This document shows, piece after piece, positions 9,212 to 18,433 of a DNA stretch of 45,158 nt. The position numbers were made by a program, and so were the translations under genes. Under the pieces are notes generated by a model. The model had not been told where the DNA came from, ran no database searches, and saw only the letters and a list, made by a program, of their open reading frames with translations. Each line of letters begins with the position of its first letter. Within the stretch, counting starts at the first letter, position 1. Source of the DNA: CAVTUU01 sp045804965. GTDB lineage: Bacteria > Chloroflexota > Chloroflexia > Thermomicrobiales > UBA6265. The stretch spans positions 1 through 45,158 of the forward strand of contig JBJMMD010000048.1 in NCBI GenBank assembly GCA_045804965.1, written 5' to 3'.

Positions 9212-9979
9212 GCGAACCCGTTCTCCACACTGAGGGTTTGACCAAGCGCTTCGGCGGCCTGACCGCTGTCGACAACTTGAGCTTTAGCCTCGACGGCTCC
9301 CGCCTGCACGCCATCATCGGCCCGAACGGCGCCGGCAAGACCACGTTCTTCAATCTCGTCTCGGGTCTGCTAACACCCAGTGCCGGCCGCGTTTTCTTCC
9401 GCGGCCAGGACATCACCGGGCTGAGGCCGCACCAGATCAGCCGGCTGGGCATCAAGCGGACCTTGCAGATCAAGAGCGTATTCCCGAAGCTCACCGTCGC
9501 CGAAAATCTCTGGATCACCCGGCGCGCCGGGCACGGCGCGCTGCATCCGTTCCGTGCCGCGATGACGGACCGCAAGACCACACAGACAGTGCAACACACC
9601 CTCGCGCAGATTGGCCTTTCGGCGCTCGCCAACCGGCAGGCCGGCACCTTGTCCTATGGCGACGTGGCGCTGCTCGAGATCGGCATGGCGGTGATCTCCG
9701 CGCCACGGCTTCTTCTCCTCGACGAGCCGACCTGCGGCATGAGCCCGGCGGAGACTGAGCGCGCAGTGGACAAGATCCGCGAGCTCGCGCGCACCATCGA
9801 CATCATCATCATCGAGCATGACATGGAGGTCGTGTTCGAGATCGCCGACGATATTACGGTGATGGCGCAGGGGGCGATCCTGGCTTCGGGCATCCCAAAG
9901 GACATCGCCGCTGACGAGCGCGTGCGCGAGGCCTATCTCGGCCGCGACGAGGACGAGGACTACGTCGAGGAGGCCGCCC

Positions 9980-9993
<14 letters not shown>
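9208..9993 (+). CDS. ABC transporter ATP-binding protein, LivG family
   Basis: A 261-residue ATPase. Walker A is GPNGAGKTT (residues 38-46), the signature is LSYGD in place of LSGGQ, as usual in LivG, and Walker B is LLLLDEPT followed by GMSPAE. The switch histidine is in IIIIEHDM. The LivG-specific insertion lies between Walker A and the signature. The tail is acidic (GRDEDEDY). It overlaps LivM by four bases and the following LivF-like gene by 14 bases. It powers uptake through the LivH/LivM pair. Confidence 0.94.
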
Positions 9994-10684
<691 letters not shown>

Positions 10685-10715
10685 AACCAAATCGCGAACT
10701 TATCTCGGAGAGGAG

Positions 10716-12011
10716 ATGGCAATGAAGATGTTGAAGCAGAGAAAGGTCACGCGCCGAAGCTTTCTCGAAACCGCACTCAAGGGCGGCGCGCTGGCCGGCA
10801 CAGCCAGCCTGACGATCACCACGGACCTGTTCGCGCAGGCGTCCGGACCGATCGTGGTTGGACACCATTGCGATCTGACCGGCGTCATCTCGTCGTGGGG
10901 CATCTGGCACGACAAGGCTGCAAAGGCTGCGGTCGATATCATCAACAAGGGCGGCGGTATTGCCGGCCGCAAGGTCGAGCTCGCGACCGAGGACACCGAG
11001 TCCAATCCAGCCCCTGGCGCGCGCAAGCTGCGCAACCTGATTCAACGCGGCAACGCCGAGTTCATCGTCGGGTCGGTTCATTCCGGCGTCATGCTGGCGG
11101 CACTGCCGATCGCGTCCGAGCTTAAGACACCGTACTTCTCGACCGGCGAGGCAACCGAGGTCACCGGCTCCAAAGGAACGCGCTTCTCGTTCCGTACCGG
11201 CACTGATACCTATTCAATCGCCGCCGCCAGCATGCCCTGGTGCGTCGAGAATCTCGGCAAGGTATGGACGATCATCTACGCCGATTACGCATGGGGCCAG
11301 AGCACGAACCAGGAGTCCAAGCTGTTCATCGAGAAGGCCGGCGGCAATGTGTTGACCAGCATCCCGGTGCCGCTCGACACCAAGGACTTCGTGCCCTACA
11401 TCGCCCAAATCCCGAAGGACAGCACGGTGGTACTGCCAGCGTTCATCGGCTCGCTCTCGGTCGCGTTCTACACCCAGGCGAAGGCAATGGGTCTCGACAA
11501 GCAGGCGAAGATGTTCTCGTCCTCGGCGAGCCTGGAATCGATCGACCCGGGCGACATTCAGGGCGCCGCCGAAGGCGTCTACTTCTTCGAGAACTTCCCG
11601 CGCAACATCGCCGCCAAGAACGACGAGTATCACAAGGAGTTTAACAAGCTTCTTGGCATCGATGATGTCTACGCTAAGGAGATCGGCGGCTCGCGCGTCA
11701 TGGACAAGAGCCACGGCTGGCAAGCCTGGGAGGACATCTTCGCCATCAAGGCCGCGGTCGAACAGTCGGGCTACAAAACCCGTAAGGACATCGAAGGCGC
11801 CATCCAAGCCCTGGAAGGCATGCAGATGAAGAACTCGCTCGCGCACCCGCAGGGCGACAAGATCATCCGCAAGGAAGACCATTGCGGCATCATCGACTGC
11901 TACATCAGTCGCGTGGAGAACGGCAAGTTCGAGGTCAAGAAGCGGATTCCGAAAGAAGATCTGGCGAAAAATATGCCGCTGCGGCACAACCTCTCCACGA
12001 TGCCGGCGTGA
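10716..12011 (+). CDS. Tat-exported ABC transporter substrate-binding protein, LivK-like (Peripla_BP_6)
   Basis: About 431 residues. The N-terminus has a twin-arginine signal (KVTRRSFLETALKGG) followed by a hydrophobic stretch and an Ala-x-Ala site near FAQAS, so it is probably exported folded by the Tat pathway. The mature part begins IVVGHHCDLTGVISSWG and has the Leu/Ile/Val- or amide-binding type I periplasmic fold (GIAGRKVELATEDTES, FIVGSVHSGVMLAALPIA). GGAGAGGAG sits right before the ATG at 10716; the ATGs at 10722 and 10728 are alternatives. As last gene of the importer set, followed by a terminator, it defines the substrate, which might be a short amide, urea or organic acid. Confidence 0.9.
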   Translation: MAMKMLKQRKVTRRSFLETALKGGALAGTASLTITTDLFAQASGPIVVGHHCDLTGVISSWGIWHDKAAKAAVDIINKGGGIAGRKVELATEDTESNPAPGARKLRNLIQRGNAEFIVGSVHSGVMLAALPIASELKTPYFSTGEATEVTGSKGTRFSFRTGTDTYSIAAASMPWCVENLGKVWTIIYADYAWGQSTNQESKLFIEKAGGNVLTSIPVPLDTKDFVPYIAQIPKDSTVVLPAFIGSLSVAFYTQAKAMGLDKQAKMFSSSASLESIDPGDIQGAAEGVYFFENFPRNIAAKNDEYHKEFNKLLGIDDVYAKEIGGSRVMDKSHGWQAWEDIFAIKAAVEQSGYKTRKDIEGAIQALEGMQMKNSLAHPQGDKIIRKEDHCGIIDCYISRVENGKFEVKKRIPKEDLAKNMPLRHNLSTMPA

Positions 12012-12017
12012 GCGGCC

Positions 12018-12050
12018 AAATGCGGCGGCGGCCGATCGCCGCCGCATTTT
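12018..12050 (+). terminator. Intrinsic terminator after the ABC importer operon
   Basis: A perfect 13-bp stem (AAATGCGGCGGCG at 12018-12030 pairs with CGCCGCCGCATTT at 12037-12049) with a 6-base loop and a short T run, 7 bp after the binding-protein stop. Confidence 0.8.
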
Positions 12051-12104
12051 ACCCCAAAGGCTACCAAAGGTTAAGTACCCGAGGGTCCATGTCGCGCCGT
12101 CTGA

Positions 12105-12128
12105 ATCGGGAGCAATGCTGCTCCCGAT
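12105..12128. repeat. 10-bp perfect hairpin, ATGC loop
   Basis: ATCGGGAGCA (12105-12114), loop ATGC, then TGCTCCCGAT (12119-12128). No T run follows on either strand, so it is a weak terminator candidate or a cruciform or protein site. It lies just upstream of the truncated P460 reading frame. Confidence 0.6.
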
Positions 12129-12196
12129 GCCGCTACGAAGCGGATTGGTCGGAACCCTTGCTAACCAGTACGGCGCCTGGGCGAACATCTACGGAA

Positions 12197-12559
12197 ATGG
12201 AACCCGCGGTGGGACCGGCAGGGTTTCCGCCGGTCGCCGCGTATCACAAGGACGGACACTTTCCCGACGGCACCGTTCTCGTGAAGGAAGTGTTCAAAAC
12301 GACTACTAACAATATGACAACGGGAACCGTAAGCAGTGCCGGCACCCTCGCTGGCTGGTTCGTCATGGTGAAAGACAACGCCGGCCGATTTCCAGGAAAC
12401 AAGCTTTGGGGCGAGGGCTGGGGTTGGTCCTGGTTCGATGCAACTAATCCCCAGAAGACCACATCCACCGACTACACGACGGACTGTCAGTCCTGTCACG
12501 TGCCGGCGCGACAGTCAGACTGGATCTACACGCGCGGCTATCCGGTCCTGAACCGATAA
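12197..12559 (+). CDS. Cytochrome P460-like protein, N-terminally truncated (possible pseudogene)
   Basis: The 120 residues from the ATG at 12197 match the C-terminal two thirds of cytochrome P460-family proteins: FPDGTVLVKEVF, GWFVMVKD, LWGEGWGWSWFDA, then the c-type heme site CQSCH and a DWIYTRGYPVL ending. Family members are exported periplasmic heme proteins. Here there is no signal peptide, and the upstream same-frame codons do not look like the missing N-terminal part, so the heme could not be attached outside the cytoplasm. I read it as a remnant or a frameshifted copy. It sits at the edge of the alphaproteobacterial-looking segment. Confidence 0.6.
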   Translation: MEPAVGPAGFPPVAAYHKDGHFPDGTVLVKEVFKTTTNNMTTGTVSSAGTLAGWFVMVKDNAGRFPGNKLWGEGWGWSWFDATNPQKTTSTDYTTDCQSCHVPARQSDWIYTRGYPVLNR

Positions 12560-12763
12560 GCGGGGCGTGACGTCGATGATATGTCACTGGTCGAGCCGTT
12601 ACCCTGCACCGAGCAGTTCGGTAAGCGAGGTCACCAATGGAAAAGCGCTGTTCCACCTTCGCTTTCGGAAGCTACCCATGGCCCCTGGCATGAGATGTCG
12701 AACAGGCTTTCCAACGCTGCTACATTTCCAGCAAAGAGACAAATGACCGAGGAGAAAATTACC

Positions 12764-13681
12764 ATGAAGGCAATCGTGGTAACGGACCAGGCTGCGGGAA
12801 CGGCCGGGATGGCGCTGGTGGAGCGGCCCGAGCCGCAGGCAGCGATAAACGACGTCATCGTTCAGATTCATGCGTCGGGATTCGTCCCGACTGAGCTGGC
12901 GTGGCCCTCGACCTGGACCGATCGCCGCGACCGTGACCGAACACCGTCGATCCCCGGCCACGAGCTGGCCGGGGTGGTCACCGCTCTCGGCTACGGCACG
13001 ACGGGACTGTCGGTAGGACAGCGAGTGTTCGGCCTCGCCGACTGGCATCGCGACGGCACCCTGGCGGAGTATGTAGCCATCGAGGCACGCAACCTCGCGC
13101 CGCTGCCGGGCGACGTCGACTTCACGGTAGGCGCGAGCCTGCCGATCTCGGGGCTGACCGCGTGGCAGGGACTGTTCGAGCATGGCCGTCTCCGGGCGGG
13201 GCAGAGCGTCCTCGTGCACGGCGCGGCCGGCGCAGTCGGGTCGATGATGACGCAACTCGCACGCGAGGCCGGTGCCTACGTCATCGGGACTGGACGCGCT
13301 GCGGATCGTCAGGCGGTGCTCGACTTCGGTGCGATGGAGTTCGTCGACCTCGAGAACGACGCGCTGGAAGACGTCGGCGGAGTCGACCTGGTGTTCGATG
13401 TCATCGGCGGCGACATCCAGAAGCGGTCCGTAGGCCTGATTCGCGCCGGAGGAACGCTGGTGACCGTCGTCGGGCCGCCCGAGGCGCGGCCCGCGAACGG
13501 CCTGGCGATCGACTTCGTTGTCGAGTCCGATCGTGCCCAACTGCGTGAGATCGTCCAGCGGGTTCATAACGGACGGCTGCGGACGAACATCGGCACCGTC
13601 GCGACTCTCGACGACGCCGTGGCCGCCTTCAACCCGACCGAGCGACGCAAGGGGAAGACGATCATCCGCGTTCGTCCGTGA
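12764..13681 (+). CDS. NADP-dependent quinone-oxidoreductase-like MDR protein
   Basis: A 305-residue medium-chain dehydrogenase/reductase without the structural zinc cysteines. The N-terminal GroES-like domain shows PGHELAGVV and GQRVFGLADW. The Rossmann domain shows VLVHGAAGAVGSMMTQLA, the nucleotide-binding AAGAVG motif of the quinone-reductase group, followed by VDLVFDVIGG and GGTLVTVVG. The start is the ATG at 12764 with GAGGAG about 10 bases upstream; the frame runs on upstream to 12581 without family similarity. It reduces an unknown quinone or enone with NADPH. Isolated gene next to an insertion-sequence remnant. Confidence 0.88.
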   Translation: MKAIVVTDQAAGTAGMALVERPEPQAAINDVIVQIHASGFVPTELAWPSTWTDRRDRDRTPSIPGHELAGVVTALGYGTTGLSVGQRVFGLADWHRDGTLAEYVAIEARNLAPLPGDVDFTVGASLPISGLTAWQGLFEHGRLRAGQSVLVHGAAGAVGSMMTQLAREAGAYVIGTGRAADRQAVLDFGAMEFVDLENDALEDVGGVDLVFDVIGGDIQKRSVGLIRAGGTLVTVVGPPEARPANGLAIDFVVESDRAQLREIVQRVHNGRLRTNIGTVATLDDAVAAFNPTERRKGKTIIRVRP

Positions 13682-13773
13682 GGACTCGGGGAAAGCGACT
13701 GGTTCTGCCCTCCTCGTGGATCAGCGTCAGCCGCGCGGCACGGTCGGGCGATTCGTACCAGCAGACGTCATAG

Positions 13774-13974
13774 GACTGGTCCGCTATCTGGTGTGCACCC
13801 CCGCGTAACCACGGCCAGGTGCTGCCCCGCCGCTGGGTGGTCGAGCGCACCTTCGCTTGGCTGAGTCGCAACCGGCGGCTGAGCAAGGACTACGAGGCGC
13901 TGCCATGCATGGAAGAAGCGTGGATCTACCTACTTGGCTATGATCCGGCTGATGCTCGCCCGATTGACACTTAG
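13774..13974 (+). pseudogene. IS5-family transposase, C-terminal remnant
   Basis: An open frame after a TAG at 13771 encodes LPRRWVVERTFAWLSRNRRL and EEAWIYLLGY before a stop. This is the conserved C-terminal end of IS5-family DDE transposases, including the final glutamate of the catalytic triad (RWVVERTFAWL). The N-terminal part with the two Asp residues is absent, so it cannot transpose. It shows past insertion-sequence activity beside the composition change in this window. Confidence 0.75.
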
Positions 13975-13995
13975 AGGGCTTTTCAGACACCCTCT
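13973..13995. mobile_element. Probable right end of the degraded insertion sequence
   Basis: AGAGGG (13973-13978) and CCCTCT (13990-13995) form a small inverted repeat around CTTTTCAGACA, directly at the transposase stop. Many IS5-group elements end this way close to the transposase stop codon. No matching left end was found. Confidence 0.5.
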
Positions 13996-14156
13996 GACAG
14001 TTAGGAGGACGGGGCTCTTTCCAGCCCCTAGCTAAGAACTCTTGCCAATTGTGGCTCAATCACTGTCTCGTAAGAGTCCACCAAAATCTATCTCTCGTGT
14101 CGAAGTCGGCGTGATTTCCTAACTCATGATGATCTGTTGCGCAGAGACGCCGGACC
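13996..14156. other. Spacer between insertion-sequence remnant and MFS gene
   Basis: About 160 bp with no recognised gene or RNA. It separates the remnant from the convergent end of the MFS transporter gene. Confidence 0.5.
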
Positions 14157-15470
14157 TCAAAAGGCCTCGCGGATCTCGCCGTTGCGGAATGCGGTCAAGG
14201 CGACGAGAGCGAGCACGATGAGCGCGCCGGCCGCGACCGCGAATTGGACGCCGAAGAGGTTGGCGATCGTACCGCTCAAGAACGCGCCGGCGGACGGCAC
14301 ACCGATCACGGTCAGCATGTAGAGGCTCATGACGCGGCCGCGCAGTTCGGGCGGCACGCGGAGTTGGATCGTGGTCGCGATCATCGAGACCGCGGCGAGG
14401 TTGAAAAAGCCGACGACGACGAGAAACGCAAACGCGGGTATATACCACGGGCTGATCGCGAACAGAAAGAGCGCCGCGCAACAACCAAAGATTGCCACGA
14501 CGCCGATACGGACCTTGTTGGAAATATCATGCCGGCTCGCCAACATTAGCGCGCCCGCCAACGTGCCGAAACCGGTGGCGGCGCTCAAGAGACCGAAGCC
14601 AACCGAGCCGACGTGGAAGATATCGCGCGCGAACACGACGAGCATGGGGCCGAAACCGCGGACGAAGAATCCGAAAATGAGCGACATGAGCAGCAGCCCG
14701 CTCAGCAACTCGGACTCGCGAATGTAGGACACGCCGCGCTTGATTGACGTCATGACGCGTTCGCCCTCTTGGTCATGTCTGATGTTTGGCACGCCTTTCA
14801 TTTGGAAGAGCGCCCAGAGCGTGGCGATGCAGGAAACGGCGTTGACGACGAAGACTCCAGAGACGCCGATGAAAGGAATGAGCGCGCCGGCGATGACTGG
14901 TCCAATCATTTGGGCGCCGGTGAAAGACGCTGAGTTCATCGACACAGCCGAGGTGAGCTGTTCCTTCGTCACGATATCGGGCAGGAGCGCATTCCGGCAT
15001 GGTGAATCAAAGGCCAGGATGGACGCGTTGAGAAAGGCATAGCCCATCAGGAGCGGGATATTGATCGCGCCGGTAAGGGTCAAGATCGCCAGCGCGCTCG
15101 ACAAGAACAGGTAGAGAATTTGCACCAACCAAAGAAGCTTGAGTCGATGCACACGGTCGACGACCACGCCTCCGAAGGGCGGCAAAACGAGCATTGGGAT
15201 CGCGAAAGAGATGCCGATCAGTCCGAGGGAGAAGGCCGCACGGTCGCCAGAAATGTCAGCAACCAGCCACCCTTCGGCGGTAGTAGCCATCCAGGTTCCG
15301 ACGTTGGAAATGATCAATCCAGTCCAAAGCAGAACGAAGTTGCGAGATTGGAACGCGGCGAAACCGCGGCGCTTGGCGGGAGCGACCGCGCTTGGTGCGG
15401 GCTCAGCAGCGACAGGTTCGTGCGTGATAGTGGACGACGTGGTGGAAGCGGGGCCGGGCTGAACATTCAT
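14157..15470 (-). CDS. MFS transporter, EntS/MFS_3-type exporter
   Basis: A 437-residue membrane protein with about twelve helices after a 40-residue polar, Ala/Pro/Thr-rich N-terminus. Family marks: FRNFVLLWTG-like start (QSRNFVLLWTG), WMATTAEGWLV, GGVVVDRVHR in loop 2-3, and RVPPELRGRVMSLYMLTVIG in the second half. This is the MFS_3 group that includes enterobactin exporter EntS and macrolide efflux proteins. The ATG at 15470 is chosen; a GTG at 15488 in frame would add six residues. Substrate unknown; a siderophore or drug exporter is plausible. First clearly non-proteobacterial-looking gene going rightward (inference). Confidence 0.88.
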   Translation of the reverse strand: MNVQPGPASTTSSTITHEPVAAEPAPSAVAPAKRRGFAAFQSRNFVLLWTGLIISNVGTWMATTAEGWLVADISGDRAAFSLGLIGISFAIPMLVLPPFGGVVVDRVHRLKLLWLVQILYLFLSSALAILTLTGAINIPLLMGYAFLNASILAFDSPCRNALLPDIVTKEQLTSAVSMNSASFTGAQMIGPVIAGALIPFIGVSGVFVVNAVSCIATLWALFQMKGVPNIRHDQEGERVMTSIKRGVSYIRESELLSGLLLMSLIFGFFVRGFGPMLVVFARDIFHVGSVGFGLLSAATGFGTLAGALMLASRHDISNKVRIGVVAIFGCCAALFLFAISPWYIPAFAFLVVVGFFNLAAVSMIATTIQLRVPPELRGRVMSLYMLTVIGVPSAGAFLSGTIANLFGVQFAVAAGALIVLALVALTAFRNGEIREAF

Positions 15471-15539
15471 CGCGGCCGATGGTACCACGGCTCACGAAAG
15501 CGCTCACTCGGGGCTACTCTCACCCGGCACTGCGAGCCA

Positions 15540-15609
15540 CCCTCTCCCTTTGCGCAGAGCGAGGGTACGGCAAAGCTCGATACATCTTGCCCTCGGCAAA
15601 GGGAGAGGG
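15540..15609. repeat. Interrupted palindrome, 14-bp arms
   Basis: CCCTCTCCCTTTGC (15540-15553) and its exact reverse complement GCAAAGGGAGAGGG (15596-15609) flank about 42 bp that itself contains GAGGGTACGGCAA and TTGCCCTC. It lies between the MFS and phosphoribosyltransferase genes. It looks like a dispersed intergenic repeat rather than a terminator (no T run). Confidence 0.7.
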
Positions 15610-15662
15610 GCTTGGGGGTAAGTGTTGACCGCCCGGTTCAGACGAGGGTCGTATCACACCGG

Positions 15663-16658
15663 TTAGCGCGGCGATTCGAGCGAGACCCTGGTGATGTGTG
15701 GCAGATCGCCGAATTGGCAGCGTAGGTGCATGCCGAAGCCGGCGATCAATTCGTTCGGCGCGGCGAAACCGGCATAGGCGATCGGGACATTGATCAGGCG
15801 GGCGTCGCGGCGGTCAAGCAGCGTGCAGACATTGATGGTCTGCGCACCGTGGGCTCGCAGCCAGGTCATGAGATAACCCAGGCTCATGCCGGTGCTGACG
15901 ATGTCGGTGAGGAGCAGGACGCGCCGATCTTCGACCTTCATCGCGGGCTGCTTGTGAACACGAACGCATTGGACGCCGCCCGCGGTTCGGAACCGGGTCT
16001 GACGGATCTGGTCGACGTCGAGTTCCACGCCGTGGGTGACCAGCGCCGCGGTCATCTCGCGCCCGAACGTCATGGCGCCGTCGCTGGCGATGAGGACGAG
16101 CAGTTTCTGGCCGGCGGCGGTGGAGCCGATTTCTTCCGCCATGCCGTCGATCCGGTCGGCGATCGTGCCTTCGCTGAAGAGTGGACTGAGGACGTGGCCC
16201 ACCTTTGGCCCGCGCTCCCCGATGCGGTAGGCGTCGACGAGACGGTGGAAATCGCGCCGGTAGAGCAACTTGATCTGAACGGTCGGGTAGATTGCTCGCA
16301 TTTGGCGCAGCTTGCGATTTTTCCGCGTCACGAGCGGTTGCCGCATGGTCGTGAGCTCAATGTACAGCCGGTGATCGGGCAAATAGAAATCGGGCGTGAA
16401 CATTTCAGAGGGGCGGCCGTCGGATCGCCAGGAGAGGGCGAAAGTGGTGGGCTCGTAAACCCAGCGGATGCGATAGAACGTGAGAATCCTGGCGAAATCA
16501 AGCTCAGCCGGATGGGCAAAGGCGGGGTTTTCGGTCGATTCCGCCAGCCGCCACGGCAGTGGCAACGACCGCTGAAAATGGGACGAACACGCGCCGGGCT
16601 CGAGCTCGACGCGACCGGCCGGGGCTACGATCTCTTGTTTGATTGTCGATTTCGCCAC
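15663..16658 (-). CDS. PD-(D/E)XK-like domain fused to hypoxanthine phosphoribosyltransferase domain
   Basis: 331 residues in two parts. Residues about 45-145 have the outline of a restriction-nuclease-like fold: E52, then FTPDFYLPDHRLYIELT with D90 and E101, then basic RKNRKLR, then YRRDFHRL. The strand reads E-L-T rather than E-x-K. Residues about 165-331 are an HPRT-type phosphoribosyltransferase with the PRPP loop VLLLTDIVSTGMSL (D252) and the HPRT-like end FGMHL...DLPHI. HPRT normally makes IMP/GMP from hypoxanthine or guanine and PRPP and is about 180 residues, so the N-terminal part is an extra domain. The GTG start follows GGGGGAA. It is divergent from the M23 peptidase gene. The first domain is a fold-level guess. 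Confidence 0.75.
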   Translation of the reverse strand: MAKSTIKQEIVAPAGRVELEPGACSSHFQRSLPLPWRLAESTENPAFAHPAELDFARILTFYRIRWVYEPTTFALSWRSDGRPSEMFTPDFYLPDHRLYIELTTMRQPLVTRKNRKLRQMRAIYPTVQIKLLYRRDFHRLVDAYRIGERGPKVGHVLSPLFSEGTIADRIDGMAEEIGSTAAGQKLLVLIASDGAMTFGREMTAALVTHGVELDVDQIRQTRFRTAGGVQCVRVHKQPAMKVEDRRVLLLTDIVSTGMSLGYLMTWLRAHGAQTINVCTLLDRRDARLINVPIAYAGFAAPNELIAGFGMHLRCQFGDLPHITRVSLESPR

Positions 16659-16982
16659 GATTCCCCCGGTCGCCCGTCAAGGCCCCACATTGCCGGCGTT
16701 CCAGGCACACCGAAACTCGCACAGTCCGGCCAAACCGGTTGCGAAGCGAGCTCGCGCACGGTTGGCATTGCGTACTTGGATTGCGGGGGTGAATGCATTG
16801 TTGCACAGGCATTTCGCTGGGGCAAGCGTTCCGATACGTATGTCCTACGCGAGCGATTAGGTAGTTCGCTCATTGGCTGCGGCGGCGCTGAAACGTAAGG
16901 TAATGACGCGAGGCGGCAATGGGAATTCAGTGCCGGTGGAGTCCGGTGGGTGCGATCGTAGTTGGATGTGGAGCGCTGACAA
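16659..16982. other. Divergent intergenic region, HPRT fusion / M23 peptidase
   Basis: About 324 bp between two outward-facing genes; both promoters should be here. I see no tRNA-like fold or clear operator, and no convincing -35/-10 pair. TGTGGAG before the ATG at 16983 can serve as the ribosome site. Confidence 0.5.
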
Positions 16983-18329
16983 ATGGCGACAATGACGATC
17001 TTGGACCCAAGTACGCAAGTTCACGCCCTCCCGGCTAAAGCGTCGGCGACGATCAAGCATCTTGGCCGGGGCACGGTCGTCGCGCTGACGGGCGCGTCCG
17101 ATGACCGCTTCTTGGAAGTCGAAGCGCAGGGTACGACCGGCTGGGTCTATTACAACCATCTGATTGCCCGCGTTCTCGGTTCGAACAATGTCCGGTTGCG
17201 GTCGAGTCCGGCGATCGCGGCCGACAACATCCTCGTCGAAGGCATGGTGACGGGCGTGCGCGTGCTGCCGGCTGGTGACATGCGCAACGAGTTTCTCGCG
17301 GTTCGCTATCTCGACATCGACGGCTGGGCGCACGGTGACTTTTTGGGCGAGGTTCCGTCTCCGAGTCCGCTCCAGGGCGGAATCGTGTGCGCGAAGCACA
17401 ACAGCACCGCGATCCACGCCGATCCGACCAGCGCATCAGCGACCATCAAGAAAGCGCCAAAGGGGGCGAAGATTCGCCTCACCGGTCAAGTCATGAACGA
17501 CTTCTACGCCGCCGCCTACGCCGGCGCCAGCGGCTGGATTCATACCTCGCACCTGTGCGCGGCGACGGTCGAGCCGGCTGTCCGCTTAAGGAAGCTGGCG
17601 ACCGCCAATTCGCTCGCTCTTGACGAGCTGACCCGGAGCACGGTGGTCGACCTCACCGGCGATTTCCAAGGCGGCTACTTGTCGGTGAAACGCGGGACGA
17701 CCGAAGGTTGGGCGCTGGCGACATTGCTTGGACCCGTGCCCGCCAAAGCAGTCCCGTCTTTGAGCTCGATCTGGAACGGCGTCGATCGCCAGTTTGCCAT
17801 CTCGCAACCCTACGGGCCGACCGACTTTTCAGTCAACGTTCATCCAGAGTGGTACGCCTACGGGCTCGACTATTGCCCAGATTGGTGCGCGACTTTTGCC
17901 AACGGCAACTGCCCGCCGGGGCACACCGGCTTGGACGTCACCCTTCCGTACGGAACCGAGGTCTTCACTCCCGTTGAGGGCGACGTTGTGTGCGCCGGCA
18001 CGAACGCCAACAACTGCGCCGCGTTTAGTTGCGGCTGGACGGCGCAAGGCGAATTTTGCGAAGGCGTGCCGAACTCAGGGCGATTCGAATTGCGGCTGGC
18101 CAACGGCGCACGCTTGATCTACGGGCACATGAGCCGTATCACGGTCGAGACCGGCCAGCATCTGAAACCGGGAGACTCCGTCGGGTTCAGCGGTCGCTAC
18201 AACGGCGATCATGTCCACGTCGAATACCGCGACGTCAATCCGCCGTGCGCGCGAAATATCGACAATGTGCGCTTGCTCAACCCCTGCAACGTGCTGATGA
18301 CCAACGATTTTTGCCTCGATCCGGGGTAA
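16983..18329 (+). CDS. M23-family peptidase with four SH3-like domains
   Basis: 448 residues. The first about 265 hold four SH3-like (bacterial SH3) units, each with a G-W ending: TTGWVYYNHL, IDGWAHGDFL, ASGWIHTSHL and TEGWALATLL. The C-terminal part is a LytM/M23 metallopeptidase with zinc ligands H314 and D318 (GHTGLDV), H382 (YGHMS) and H410/H412 (DHVHVEY). The catalytic domain is rich in paired cysteines (CPDWC, CAAFSC), consistent with disulfides in an extracellular enzyme. M23 peptidases cut peptidoglycan cross-bridges. Oddly, no signal peptide is visible from the ATG at 16983 (GGAG upstream), so export is by another route or the N-terminus is wrong. Confidence 0.88.
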   Translation: MATMTILDPSTQVHALPAKASATIKHLGRGTVVALTGASDDRFLEVEAQGTTGWVYYNHLIARVLGSNNVRLRSSPAIAADNILVEGMVTGVRVLPAGDMRNEFLAVRYLDIDGWAHGDFLGEVPSPSPLQGGIVCAKHNSTAIHADPTSASATIKKAPKGAKIRLTGQVMNDFYAAAYAGASGWIHTSHLCAATVEPAVRLRKLATANSLALDELTRSTVVDLTGDFQGGYLSVKRGTTEGWALATLLGPVPAKAVPSLSSIWNGVDRQFAISQPYGPTDFSVNVHPEWYAYGLDYCPDWCATFANGNCPPGHTGLDVTLPYGTEVFTPVEGDVVCAGTNANNCAAFSCGWTAQGEFCEGVPNSGRFELRLANGARLIYGHMSRITVETGQHLKPGDSVGFSGRYNGDHVHVEYRDVNPPCARNIDNVRLLNPCNVLMTNDFCLDPG

Positions 18330-18433
18330 CAGTCTCCTGGCACACGGTGTGCAACGCAACCAACGGCTCCACGTGTTCGTTAGAACCTACGTGGTAGGCG
18401 GTGGTTGCTTATGTCATGCCCGAGGATGTGCCC

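Noticed and set aside
15726..16898. 390-codon plus-strand frame opposite the HPRT fusion
   Set aside because: The minus strand has the PRPP loop and HPRT end; the plus frame has no recognisable domain.
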